Below the pieces are notes generated by a model, which saw only the letters and a program-made list of their open reading frames with translations, ran no database searches and had not been told where the DNA came from. Positions 44,315 through 52,614 of a stretch of DNA of 64,000 nucleotides are shown here, one piece after another. Origin of the DNA: Hymenobacter mellowenesis (GTDB lineage: Bacteria; Bacteroidota; Bacteroidia; Cytophagales; Hymenobacteraceae). The stretch is taken from the NCBI RefSeq assembly GCF_030581005.1, contig NZ_JAUQSX010000004.1, positions 1-64,000 on the forward strand, given 5' to 3'. Each line of letters opens with the position of its first letter. Position 1 is the stretch's first letter. Position numbers and translations under genes: made by a program.

Positions 44315-45131
44315 CGCCGGCGCCTGCCGGGCCCAGAGCAAAGAGGCCACCGAAAAAATCAGCAAAGAATTTACTCTCACGGCCGACGCCGGCCGCAGCA
44401 CCCTGGCCGTCTACAACATCTTCGGCTCGGTACGGGTGCAGGGCTACGCCGGCAACAAAGTGCTGGTGGAAGCCACCAAGAGCGTGCGGGCCGACGACCC
44501 AGCCACCCTGGTGCAGGGCCAGCGGGAAGTGAAGCTAGGCTTAACCCAGCACGGCGACAGCGTGGTGGTGTACGTCGCCGAGCCCTACGACTCGCGCCCC
44601 CACGACAACCACGGCCGCTGGCACGACCGCGAAATCGACTACCACTACGAGTTCGATTTTGTAGTGAAAGTGCCCTACGCCATGAACCTGCGCGTGAGCA
44701 CCGTCAATAATGGTTCTATGACCGTGGAAGACGTAACCGGTCCTCTGAACGTGAGTAATGTAAACGGCCCCATTACCCTTAAAAACGTGAAAGGCACCAC
44801 TAGGGCCCACACCGTGAACGGCAACGTGGACGCCACCTACGCCGCCAACCCTACGGGCGCCTCGTCTTACCACACCATCAACGGCAAAATCCGGGTGCAC
44901 TACCCGGCCAGCCTGGGCGCCGACCTGCACTTCAAGAGCATGCACGGCGAATTCCTGACCGACTTCCCCAACGCCGAAATGCTGCCCGCGCAAGTCACCA
45001 AAAACAAGGAAGGTACTGGCGGTGGCACCGTGTATAAGCTCACCAAAGACACCGCCGTGCGCATCGGCAAAGGCGGACCAGACTTCCGCTTCGAAACACT
45101 GAACGGCGACGTTATTATCTCCAAGATTTAG
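44262..45131 (+). CDS. DUF4097 exported protein A1
   Basis: The 289-residue product has a signal peptide (LSLLLLLLSAGACRAQ) and the DUF4097 right-handed beta-helix-like repeat: VSTVNNGSMTVEDVTGPLNV, NVNGPITLKNVKG, HTVNGNVDATY, TINGKIRVHYP, SMHGEFLTDFP and a final LNGDVIISKI. DUF4097 proteins are often called putative adhesins, and a relative (LiaG) belongs to a Gram-positive envelope-stress operon. Here the start overlaps the anti-sigma gene by 53 bp, so the protein is a probable direct target or partner of that regulator. Surface or periplasmic location. Confidence 0.85.
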   Translation: MTRPILRRSLSLLLLLLSAGACRAQSKEATEKISKEFTLTADAGRSTLAVYNIFGSVRVQGYAGNKVLVEATKSVRADDPATLVQGQREVKLGLTQHGDSVVVYVAEPYDSRPHDNHGRWHDREIDYHYEFDFVVKVPYAMNLRVSTVNNGSMTVEDVTGPLNVSNVNGPITLKNVKGTTRAHTVNGNVDATYAANPTGASSYHTINGKIRVHYPASLGADLHFKSMHGEFLTDFPNAEMLPAQVTKNKEGTGGGTVYKLTKDTAVRIGKGGPDFRFETLNGDVIISKI

Positions 45132-45148
45132 TTAATCAATTCGTTATC

Positions 45149-46009
45149 ATGACTCATTTCCTTCAATTATCCCTCGCGCCCCTGATGCGCCGAGCTACTC
45201 TCGCCCTCGCCCTCCTCGGCGGCGCGCTGCCCGGCCGGGCCCAGGAAGCCAAAGAATCCAAAGAAACGCTCACCGTGCCGCTGAGCGCGCCCGGCAAGCC
45301 CGGTACCCTGGAAGTGGGCCTTATTTTCGGCGCCATCCACGTCACGGGCTACAATGGCAAAGACGTGGTGGTCGATGCCGCCTTCCGCCCCAAGCAGGGC
45401 AGCCGGCGCGCCGAAACCCCGCCCCCCAATGGCATGAAGCGCCTGTCCTCGGCCGGCGGCCTGAACCTGACCGTGGAGGAAAAAAACAACCACGTGGAGG
45501 TATCGACCGAAGTGCCCACCCAGCCGGTCGACCTCACTATTCGGGTGCCGCACAACTTCTCGCTGCAACTGACTACCGTGAATAATGGCAGCATCATCGT
45601 CGACAACGTGAGCGGCGAGCTGGAAATCTCGAACGTGAACGGCGCCATTCAGCTCAACGACGTGTCGGGCTCGGCCGTGGCCAACACCGTGAACGGCAAC
45701 CTCACCGCCACCTTCAAAAGCATCACCAACGGCACGCCCATGGCCTTTTCCACCCTCAACGGCAAGGTGGACGTGACCTTCCCCGCCAACCTAAAGGCGG
45801 CCCTGAAAATGAAATCGGAGCGCGGCGAAGTGTACAGTGACTTCGACGTGGCCGTGGATAAATCCCCCGGCAAAGTCACCCGCACCAGCCAAAACGGCCT
45901 CACCCGTCTCAGCACCGACGACTGGACCTACGGCAAAGTAAACGGCGGCGGCGCCGAGGTGATGATGAAAACGATGAACGGGAATATTTATCTGCGCAAG
46001 GCGAAGTAG
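45149..46009 (+). CDS. DUF4097 exported protein A2
   Basis: The 286-residue product has a signal peptide (RATLALALLGGALPGRAQ) and the same DUF4097 ladder: LTTVNNGSIIVDNVSGELEI, NVNGAIQLNDVSGSA, NTVNGNLTATF, STLNGKVDVTFP, SERGEVYSDFD and the C-terminal NGNIYLRKAK. It starts 17 bp after A1. The C-terminal xIYxRKAK ending is shared with the module B proteins (DIYVRKAK, DVYFRKRK). Function unknown; the ladder suggests an elongated fibre-like domain. A palindromic repeat lies downstream. Confidence 0.85.
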   Translation: MTHFLQLSLAPLMRRATLALALLGGALPGRAQEAKESKETLTVPLSAPGKPGTLEVGLIFGAIHVTGYNGKDVVVDAAFRPKQGSRRAETPPPNGMKRLSSAGGLNLTVEEKNNHVEVSTEVPTQPVDLTIRVPHNFSLQLTTVNNGSIIVDNVSGELEISNVNGAIQLNDVSGSAVANTVNGNLTATFKSITNGTPMAFSTLNGKVDVTFPANLKAALKMKSERGEVYSDFDVAVDKSPGKVTRTSQNGLTRLSTDDWTYGKVNGGGAEVMMKTMNGNIYLRKAK

Positions 46010-46045
46010 GGGGGCATGGTGCTTGTCTGCAAGCCATCCTAAACA

Positions 46046-46150
46046 GAACGTCATGCAGAGCGCAGCGAAGCATCTTTACCTCAGTAGTAAATCCTGTCGA
46101 TTGGATTACTTCCGAGGTAAAGATGCTTCGCTGCGCTCTGCATGACGTTC
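46046..46150. repeat. Dispersed palindromic element, type B
   Basis: Left arm GAACGTCATGCAGAGCGCAG, right arm CTGCGCTCTGCATGACGTTC, core GATTGGATTACT. Differs from type A by CAGAG in place of CTGAG and by one base fewer between GCAGC and GAAGC. Confidence 0.88.
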
Positions 46151-46190
46151 AGCTTTGGGCATAAGCCCAGCCTGCATCAGCCCATTCTGT

Positions 46191-48953
46191 TTACCGCACC
46201 ACCAGACGGCTGGTAGCGCCATCCGCCGCGCGCAGCAGATACAGGCCGGCCGGCAGGCCACGCACGTCGAGCTTATCGGTGGCTACGGGCAACTGGCGTA
46301 TAGTGCGGCCCAGCCCATCAAGCAGGGTGCCGACCACGGGGCGGCTCAGGCGCACGGCGGCATCGGGTGCGGCGGGGTTGGGGAAGCAGTAGAGGGCTTC
46401 TGGCGCGGTCAGGCCGTTTTTCACGGCCGTGACGGTACCGCGCAGGCCCACCTGGTACACGGCCACGGTGCTGCTTACTTCGTTGGCCAGCAGCAGGAGC
46501 GGGGCGCCGGTGGGGCTGTTGGCGGCCGATACGAACACGATGCCCTCGGGGCCTTCGTCGCCGGCGCCGGTGGTCAGGCTGCGGTTGTTGATGTACTGCA
46601 CGAGGCGCGGGTTGGCCGGGTCGTTCACGTTCAGGACCACCACGCCGCCCTGGCGCTCCAGGCTCACGAAGGCATAAGTGGTATCGCGAATCATGCCGAT
46701 GGTGGTGCCTTCGGGCTCGGGGCCTTTGTCGTCGGAACGGTTTTTCCGCACCGGGTTGCCGGTGGTATTGCTGGCGTTGAAGATGCTGCCAAACGTGGCG
46801 TCGGTGCTGGTGATGCGCTCCAGCAAATCGCCGCTGTCGTGCACCAGCGCGCCGGTGTTGGCGTTCAGGATGCTGAACGAGCGGCTGCCGTAGGCGTAAA
46901 TCTGGTCGAAGTCGCCGTCGCCGTCGGTGTCGCCCAGCTTGTTGGTCACGTTGAGGCGGCCCAGGGCGCTGGCGTTTTTCAGCATCGCGGCCTGCGGGAA
47001 AGCGGTGGGGTCGAGGGTGTAAGCAGCGTCGCCGAGACGCACTACTTCGCTCATGCCGGTGTATTCGCGGGCGTCGCCCTCGTTGGCCGTGATGAGGAAA
47101 CGACCGCCACCGAGGCTGGCCGGCAGCTCAAATGAGGCAATGGCATCGGGCTGGCGCATGCCGCGTACGGGCCAGTTGGCCAGCAGCACGTCGGCGGCCT
47201 GGTCGGAAGCGTCGAAGCTGAAGCCGGGCTGGCTGTGGTCCTGGAAGCCGATGGGGCGCAGGCTGGTGAACTGCAGCGTGGTGAGGTCGAGCGTGGCCAG
47301 GGCGTTGTTTTCCTGCAGGCCGATATAGGCCGTGCGCGAGTCGGCCGAGACGGCCACGTACTCCGGCTCCAAATCCTGGGCCACGCTGCTGGGCGTGCCC
47401 GCCGGCCCGCCGTAGATGCGGATGCCGGACGTACGCAGGGTGGCAGCCTGGCTGTTGTAGGCGCTGAAATCCAGCGTCGTCACGCGGCTCTGGGTCACGG
47501 CCGCGATGCCGCCGGTCATATCCACCACCGACACCGAGCCGAGCGGGTCGTCGGTGTAGGCGGTGTTGGGCTCACCTTCGTTGGCGGTGATGAGCTTCAG
47601 ACCATCGGGCGAGAAGGTTATCATGTCGGGCATGGCGCCCACCGTCACCTGTTTGATGAAGGTACCGTTTTGGTCGAAAAACACGATGCTGCCGTTTTGC
47701 TGGGGCGCCGCGTTTTCGATGGCGCAGGCCACCAGCCCATTGCGCACCGCCACCGAGTTGATGCCGCCATACGGCGCCATGCTGATGGAGGCCACCGACG
47801 TGAGCGCGCCGGGCGTGCTGAAATTGAGAATATCGAGCTTGCCGCCGATGGAGTTGGCCACGTACAGGCGCTGGGTGGTGGGGTCGTGGGCGATGATTTC
47901 GGCCGAATTTGTGCCGCTCACGCCGTTCTGGTAGCTGCCCAGCAGGTTCAGGCGCAGGTTGCCCGTGCGGGCCGGGGCCTGCGTGTCGTTGTCCTTGATG
48001 AACACCAGAAATTCCGTAGCGCCGGCCGTGAGCGTGGCGTTGGTTGGGTTCTGGAGGCGCACGGTGAAGTATTCGACAGCCTCGGCCGTGGCATCATCCA
48101 GGATGGGCAGCGTGAGCGTGGCCGTGGTGCTGCCCGGCGCGAAGGTGATGGTCTGGGCACTGGCAAAAGTGAAATCGGCACCGGCCGTGGCCGTGCCCAG
48201 CGGCGCCACCACGGCCTGCACCGTGCTGGCCGTGGTGCCCGCGTTGCGGATGCTGAGCGGAATGGCCACGGTGCCCGCGCTTTCAGTCACGATGAGCGGC
48301 GTGGTGCTGGCGGTGAAACCCAGGTCCGGCACCACGGCGGTGGCGGTGCGGCTGAGGCTGATTTCGTCGAAGGCCACCCAGTCGTCGTTGCCGTTCTGGC
48401 GCACGGCCAGGCGCAGGCGGGCGTGGGTGCTGCCGGCCGGCACGGGCACCGTCACGGTGGTCCAGGCCTGGGTGTCCTTGTTGAGCTGGTTGTAGGTGCG
48501 CGGAATCGACCAGGTCGTGCCGTTGTCGAAGCGCACCACGTAGGCCAGCGAGTCGGAGTTGTCGAAGGCGTTGCTGAAATACTTGAACGTGACCGTATTG
48601 GCCGCCGTGGCGCCGCTGGTAATGGCCACGGGCGCGAAGTCGAGGTAGTGCCACACGCTCAGGTTTGCGGTGAGTGGGCCTTCCAAGTCGCGCCCGCCCC
48701 ACAGGTTGGCGCCGGCCGAGGGCGTGGCCACTGTGAGGCCGGTGCCGGCCGTGCCAATGGTGGTGAGCACCGCCCATTGGTCGGTGGCGGCGAGGTCGTT
48801 ATACGTGGCGGGCGTGGGCGTGAAGGCCCATGTGTCGGCCGCGCTGCTCTCGAAGCTCTGAGCCACGTTCTGGGCCCGGGCTGCCGTGCCGGCCACGCCA
48901 AAAGCCAGTAGCAAAGCCGCCGAAAAACGAGTAAGGTAAGGGTGTAAATGCAT
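46191..48953 (-). CDS. Choice-of-anchor I / Calx-beta T9SS-secreted protein
   Basis: The 920-residue product has a signal peptide (LLLAFGVAGTAARAQ). An N-terminal beta-sandwich follows (about 25-190; LADLEGPL-type jelly roll with DDWVAFDEISLS), then a Calx-beta domain (about 200-300; TESAGTVAIPLSIRNAGTTA ... LPILDDATAEAVEYF). A long beta-propeller-like choice-of-anchor I domain comes next (VAVSADSRTAYIGLQENNAL, ITANEGDAREY, DGDGDFDQIYAYG, KGPEPEGTTIGMIRDTTYAFV). The C-terminus is a T9SS type-A sorting domain (CFPNPAAPDAAVRLSRP ... GLPAGLYLLRAADG). Related proteins include alkaline-phosphatase-like or phytase-like surface enzymes; activity is not assigned here. Confidence 0.9.
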   Translation of the reverse strand: MHLHPYLTRFSAALLLAFGVAGTAARAQNVAQSFESSAADTWAFTPTPATYNDLAATDQWAVLTTIGTAGTGLTVATPSAGANLWGGRDLEGPLTANLSVWHYLDFAPVAITSGATAANTVTFKYFSNAFDNSDSLAYVVRFDNGTTWSIPRTYNQLNKDTQAWTTVTVPVPAGSTHARLRLAVRQNGNDDWVAFDEISLSRTATAVVPDLGFTASTTPLIVTESAGTVAIPLSIRNAGTTASTVQAVVAPLGTATAGADFTFASAQTITFAPGSTTATLTLPILDDATAEAVEYFTVRLQNPTNATLTAGATEFLVFIKDNDTQAPARTGNLRLNLLGSYQNGVSGTNSAEIIAHDPTTQRLYVANSIGGKLDILNFSTPGALTSVASISMAPYGGINSVAVRNGLVACAIENAAPQQNGSIVFFDQNGTFIKQVTVGAMPDMITFSPDGLKLITANEGEPNTAYTDDPLGSVSVVDMTGGIAAVTQSRVTTLDFSAYNSQAATLRTSGIRIYGGPAGTPSSVAQDLEPEYVAVSADSRTAYIGLQENNALATLDLTTLQFTSLRPIGFQDHSQPGFSFDASDQAADVLLANWPVRGMRQPDAIASFELPASLGGGRFLITANEGDAREYTGMSEVVRLGDAAYTLDPTAFPQAAMLKNASALGRLNVTNKLGDTDGDGDFDQIYAYGSRSFSILNANTGALVHDSGDLLERITSTDATFGSIFNASNTTGNPVRKNRSDDKGPEPEGTTIGMIRDTTYAFVSLERQGGVVVLNVNDPANPRLVQYINNRSLTTGAGDEGPEGIVFVSAANSPTGAPLLLLANEVSSTVAVYQVGLRGTVTAVKNGLTAPEALYCFPNPAAPDAAVRLSRPVVGTLLDGLGRTIRQLPVATDKLDVRGLPAGLYLLRAADGATSRLVVR

Positions 48954-49090
48954 GAATTTTAGCTTGATGAAACAACGAGCCAAAACTATCGGGCGCCTGT
49001 TAGCTCAAGATGACAAGCACGTTACCTAATTGCGTTGCAGTCGTTTTTCAGGCACCTGGCCGTTTCCTGGCGGTAGGCTAAACCGGAGTG

Positions 49091-49116
49091 GTGCGACGGC
49101 TGACAGCCGTCGTATC
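49091..49116. repeat. Small palindrome (GACGGCTG/CAGCCGTC)
   Basis: GTGCGACGGCT and AGCCGTCGTATCAC form a short hairpin in the gap between the choice-of-anchor gene and rpiA; there is no U-tract. Confidence 0.4.
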
Positions 49117-49223
49117 ACTAATTCGTTGGAAGTCGTCGCCAAGCCCTGTTCAACGGGTAGTGCACCACCGGCATCCAGGCCAACACCGTTTTTTTAGTGC
49201 TTACAGTTCGCTCCCATTTGCCC

Positions 49224-49251
49224 TTTGCTTAGAGCCCGCGCGCTACTTTCG
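49224..49251 (+). promoter_or_regulatory. Putative rpiA promoter
   Basis: TTTG at 49224-49227 and TACTTTCG at 49244-49251 resemble the Bacteroidota TTTG/TAnnTTTG pair, with 16 bp between. It lies 35 bp before the start codon. Confidence 0.35.
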
Positions 49252-49286
49252 CGGCGCGTTTCCCGCCTCCCAATCAACTCCTCCCA

Positions 49287-50042
49287 ATGGCTGCCCTTCC
49301 TTCCGAAACCCCGACCAACCAAGAAGACGAAAAGCGGCACGCCGCCGCCACGGCCCTGCGCTGGGTGCGCAGTGGCATGGTGCTGGGGCTGGGCAGCGGC
49401 AGCACCTCGGCCCATTTTATCACCCTGCTCGGCGAGAAAGTGCAGGCCGGCGAGCTGCAGATTCAGGCCACCGCCACCTCGCAGGCCAGCGAAGCCCTGG
49501 CCCGCCAACTGGGCATCCCGCTGCTGGAGCCGCGCCGCGGCCTGCGCTTCGACCTCACCGTAGACGGCGCCGACGAGCTCGACGCGCAGCTGCAACTGAT
49601 GAAGGGCGGCGGCGGCGCCCTGCTCCGCGAAAAGGTACTCAAAACCGCGTCCGACTACCTGCTCATCATCGCCGATTCCTCGAAATACGTGGCCCAGCTG
49701 GGCCGTTTCCCGCTGCCGCTCGAAGTGGTGCCCTTCGCCCTGCCCTGGGTGCTGGATGCCGTGGAAAAGTTAGGCGGCGCGCCGGTAGTGCGTCCTAATC
49801 AGAGCCAGCCCGACGGCCTTTACCGCTCCGACCAGGGCAATCTGCTGGTCGATTGCCATTTCAAGGTGATTTCTGAGCCTGAGCAGTTGGCCTTGCAGCT
49901 GCAGGCCGTGCCCGGCATCGTGGAGCATGGCTTATTCCTCGGCATGGCGCAGGCGGCCGTGGTGGCGCGGGGCGAGCAGGCGGTGGTGGTGCGAGCCGGG
50001 CAGGTGGATGTTGAAGCGGAGGGGTTTGCGGAGTTGCCGTAA
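49287..50042 (+). CDS. rpiA: Ribose-5-phosphate isomerase A
   Basis: RpiA interconverts ribose 5-phosphate and ribulose 5-phosphate in the non-oxidative pentose phosphate pathway. The 251-residue product has GMVLGLGSGSTSAHF (phosphate loop), DLTVDGADELD with the catalytic Asp, LMKGGGGALLREK with the catalytic Lys and Glu region, and a C-terminal GIVEHGLFLGMA. Length and start are standard. It converges on pgl, zwf and gnd of the oxidative branch. A large inverted repeat begins on the base after its stop. Confidence 0.95.
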   Translation: MAALPSETPTNQEDEKRHAAATALRWVRSGMVLGLGSGSTSAHFITLLGEKVQAGELQIQATATSQASEALARQLGIPLLEPRRGLRFDLTVDGADELDAQLQLMKGGGGALLREKVLKTASDYLLIIADSSKYVAQLGRFPLPLEVVPFALPWVLDAVEKLGGAPVVRPNQSQPDGLYRSDQGNLLVDCHFKVISEPEQLALQLQAVPGIVEHGLFLGMAQAAVVARGEQAVVVRAGQVDVEAEGFAELP

Positions 50043-50206
50043 CCTCACCCCCTGACCCCCTCTCCAAAAAAGAGGGGGCACCGGCCCGGCTGCAACGACT
50101 CATTGGGAAGCAAAAAAGCCCGCAACTGCGGGCTTTTTTATTGGGTGATTTATCAGGAGCAAATCCGGTGCCCCCTCTTTTTTGGAGAGGGGGTCAGAGG
50201 GTGAGG
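50043..50206. repeat. 42-bp inverted repeat flanking a terminator, overlapping pgl
   Basis: Arms 50043-50084 and 50165-50206 (CCTCACCCCCTGACCCCCTC at the outer edge) match with a single mismatch. The left arm starts on the base after the rpiA stop. The right arm runs 13 bp into pgl, coding for its last four residues and stop. The terminator at 50112-50139 is in the loop. Confidence 0.88.
50112..50139. terminator. Bidirectional terminator between rpiA and pgl
   Basis: The stem GCCCGCA/TGCGGGC is flanked by six A and six T, so it serves both converging genes. Confidence 0.88.
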
Positions 50207-50946
50207 TGAACGGCCGCCGCTTCATCCAGAAACCAGTGCAACTCGCCGTCACTCGGCGCGATGAGCTGGGCCGGAAACTCCTCTACGTCCCGCGCATCGC
50301 GCAGCACGTGGCGCACGGCGGCGGCCTTATCGGCCCCGTAGACCAGGAAGGCCACGGCGTGCGCCAGGTTCAGCAGGGGGGCGGTGAGGGTGATGCGGTG
50401 GGCGTCCAGCTCGGGCACAAAGACCTCGCGGGCGCCCACAGTGGCGTCGTGTAACACGGCGGTATGCGGAAACAGCGAGGCCGTGTGCGAGTTGTCGCCG
50501 AGGCCTAGCAATACGAGGTCGAAGCGCAGTTCCGCTTCGCCGAAAAAATCTGTAATGGTTTGGGTATACTCTTCGGCGGCCTTGGCCGGCGGCAGGGAAG
50601 TGTGGACGGCGAAAACCTGCGTGGGCGCAATGCCCAGCGGCGCCAGCAGCGCCTGAGTAGCCATCAGGAAATTGCTTTGCGGGTCGGTGGCCGGCACGTT
50701 GCGCTCATCGCCAAAAAAGAAGTACACCTGCTCCCAGCGCACCCGCTCGCGGTAGGCGGGCGAAGCCAGCAGCTCGTACAGCTTCTTGGGTGAGCCGCCG
50801 CCCGACAGCGCCACCGAAAACCGACCCCGCGCCGCCGTGGCGCGTTCGGCCAGCGCCACAAACAGGTCGGCCAGGCCGTAGAGGACTTCCTCCACGGTGG
50901 CGAAAACGTGCAGTTGGGGGGCGCTATTTCTTGCTGTTTTTTCCAT
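50194..50946 (-). CDS. pgl: 6-phosphogluconolactonase
   Basis: Pgl hydrolyses 6-phosphogluconolactone, the second step of the oxidative pentose phosphate branch. The 250-residue product (from ATG 50946) shows [36 protein letters not shown], and [19 protein letters not shown], all core motifs of the SugarP isomerase-like fold. The start overlaps the 3' end of zwf by 23 bp, so it is co-translated with it. The last four residues (HLTL) and the stop are contributed by an arm of the inverted repeat at 50043-50206. Confidence 0.95.
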   Translation of the reverse strand: MEKTARNSAPQLHVFATVEEVLYGLADLFVALAERATAARGRFSVALSGGGSPKKLYELLASPAYRERVRWEQVYFFFGDERNVPATDPQSNFLMATQALLAPLGIAPTQVFAVHTSLPPAKAAEEYTQTITDFFGEAELRFDLVLLGLGDNSHTASLFPHTAVLHDATVGAREVFVPELDAHRITLTAPLLNLAHAVAFLVYGADKAAAVRHVLRDARDVEEFPAQLIAPSDGELHWFLDEAAAVHLTL

Positions 50947-52450
50947 TGAGGGGCAGGGTAAACCAGTGGAAACCGTCGCGGGCAATCAGCGCCTCCGCCG
51001 ATGCCGGGCCCCACGAGTCGGCCGAATAGTTGGGGAAATTCTGGCTGGTGCGGCCCTGCCACGAGTGCAGAATGGGCATCACCAAATCCCAGGCTGCTTC
51101 CACCTGGTCGCCGCGCATGAAGAGTGTCTGGTCGCCCATCATGGTGTCCAGCAGCAGGGTTTCGTAGGCTTCGGGGGCCTCGTTGGTGTAGGTGCCTTTG
51201 TAGTCGAATACCATGTCCACGGTGTTGAGCATCATGTCGAGACCGGGGCGCTTGGCCTGCACCTGCAGCCGGATGCTCATCTCGGGCTGAATGCTGATGA
51301 TGAGGCGGTTCTGTCGATGGGTTTCGGCGGCTTCGGGCGGGAAGATGAAGTGCGGCACGTCCTTGTACTGAATGGTGATGACGGACGCCGAGCGGTGCAG
51401 GCGCTTGCCGGTGCGCAGGTAAAACGGCACACCCTGCCAGCGCCAGTTGTCCACGAAAAACTTCACCGCTGCGAAGGTTTCGGTGTTCGACGTGGGGTTG
51501 GCGTCCTTTTCCTCGCGGTAGCCGGGTACCTTTTTGCCCTCAATCCAGCCCTCGGCGTACTGCCCGCGCACAGTCGACTCGCGCACTTCCTCGGGCGTGA
51601 AGCGGCGCATGGCGCGCAACACGTCCACCTTGCGGTTGCGCACCTCGTCGGCCGTGAAATTCACGGGCGGCTCCATGGCCACTAGGCACAGCAGCTGCAG
51701 CAGGTGGTTCTGAATCATGTCGCGCAGGGCGCCGGCGCCGTCGTAATAGCCGCTGCGGTCGCCCACGCCCAGCTGCTCGGTCACCGAAATCTGCACGTGC
51801 TCGATGTAGTTGCGGTTCCAGAGCGGCTCCATCAGCGCATTGGCGAAGCGGAAGGCCATGATGTTCTGCACCGTTTCCTTGCCCAGGTAGTGGTCGATGC
51901 GGTAAATCTGGCGCTCGTCGAAAATGCCCGCCAGCAGCTTGTTCAGCGCCCGGGCCGACTCCAAATCGTGCCCAAACGGCTTCTCGATGACGATGCGCGT
52001 GCGGGCCGGGTCGTCGGCCAGCTTGCTCTTGGCCAGGTTGGTGGCGATGACGGGGAAGAACTCCGGGGCCACCGCCAGGTAGTAAATCACGTTGGCTTTG
52101 GCATCCCATTCCTTTTCCAGCCGCGCAATGTGCTGGCTGAAAACCTTGAAGCTGTCCGCGTTTTTCACGTCGGCCACCTCGTAGGTCACGTGCGGGGCGA
52201 AGGTGCTCCATACCTCCTTTTTGGGCTTGCCGGTGCGCGAAAACTGGCCGATGTCATTCAGCAGCTTGTCTTCAAATTGCTGACTGGTGAGCTGGGTGCG
52301 GCCCGTGCCGATGATGGCAAACTGCTCGGGCAGCCAGCCATCCAGAAACAGGTTGTAGAGCGCCGGGCCCAGCTTGCGGGCGTTCAAATCGCCAGTGCCG
52401 CCGAAAATGACGAAAATGGTGGGGGTGGCTTCTTTGGGGTTGTTGTTCAT
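50924..52450 (-). CDS. zwf: Glucose-6-phosphate 1-dehydrogenase
   Basis: Zwf oxidises glucose 6-phosphate to 6-phosphogluconolactone with NAD(P)+. The 508-residue product has the nucleotide loop [26 protein letters not shown], and the active-site signature [13 protein letters not shown], followed by [15 protein letters not shown] 52450 begins just before the nucleotide loop as usual. It lies in a gnd-zwf-pgl unit read leftwards; zwf and pgl overlap by 23 bp, while gnd is separated from zwf by a palindromic element. Confidence 0.97.
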   Translation of the reverse strand: MNNNPKEATPTIFVIFGGTGDLNARKLGPALYNLFLDGWLPEQFAIIGTGRTQLTSQQFEDKLLNDIGQFSRTGKPKKEVWSTFAPHVTYEVADVKNADSFKVFSQHIARLEKEWDAKANVIYYLAVAPEFFPVIATNLAKSKLADDPARTRIVIEKPFGHDLESARALNKLLAGIFDERQIYRIDHYLGKETVQNIMAFRFANALMEPLWNRNYIEHVQISVTEQLGVGDRSGYYDGAGALRDMIQNHLLQLLCLVAMEPPVNFTADEVRNRKVDVLRAMRRFTPEEVRESTVRGQYAEGWIEGKKVPGYREEKDANPTSNTETFAAVKFFVDNWRWQGVPFYLRTGKRLHRSASVITIQYKDVPHFIFPPEAAETHRQNRLIISIQPEMSIRLQVQAKRPGLDMMLNTVDMVFDYKGTYTNEAPEAYETLLLDTMMGDQTLFMRGDQVEAAWDLVMPILHSWQGRTSQNFPNYSADSWGPASAEALIARDGFHWFTLPLNGKNSKK

Positions 52451-52490
52451 GCCTGATAAGGTGCAGTTGCGGAATGCGAAATAGAGAAGA

Positions 52491-52591
52491 CCGTCATGCA
52501 GAGCGCAGCGAAGCATCTTTACCGCGTAGCGTAAACCAATCGATTGAATTACTTGTGCGGTAAAGATGCTTCGCTATGCTCTGCATGACCG
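52491..52591. repeat. Dispersed palindromic element, type B
   Basis: Left arm CCGTCATGCAGAGCGCAGCG, right arm with ATGCTCTGCATGACCG; the core is CAATCGATTGAATTACT. It fills the 164-bp gap between the gnd stop and the zwf start, within what would otherwise be one operon. Confidence 0.85.
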
Positions 52592-52614
52592 CCAATTTGG
52601 GCGAGGCTGAAAAT

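Noticed and set aside
42846..45131. Possible frameshift between the anti-sigma gene and DUF4097 A1 because they overlap by 53 bp
   Set aside because: Both proteins are complete, and A1 has its own start codon and signal peptide inside the overlap.
49088..49798. Plus-strand frame overlapping the start of rpiA
   Set aside because: Arg/Pro/Ala-rich shadow in another frame; rpiA has all family motifs.
50043..50206. Inverted repeat considered as ends of an insertion sequence
   Set aside because: The loop is only 80 bp, holds a terminator and no gene, and no target-site duplication is evident.
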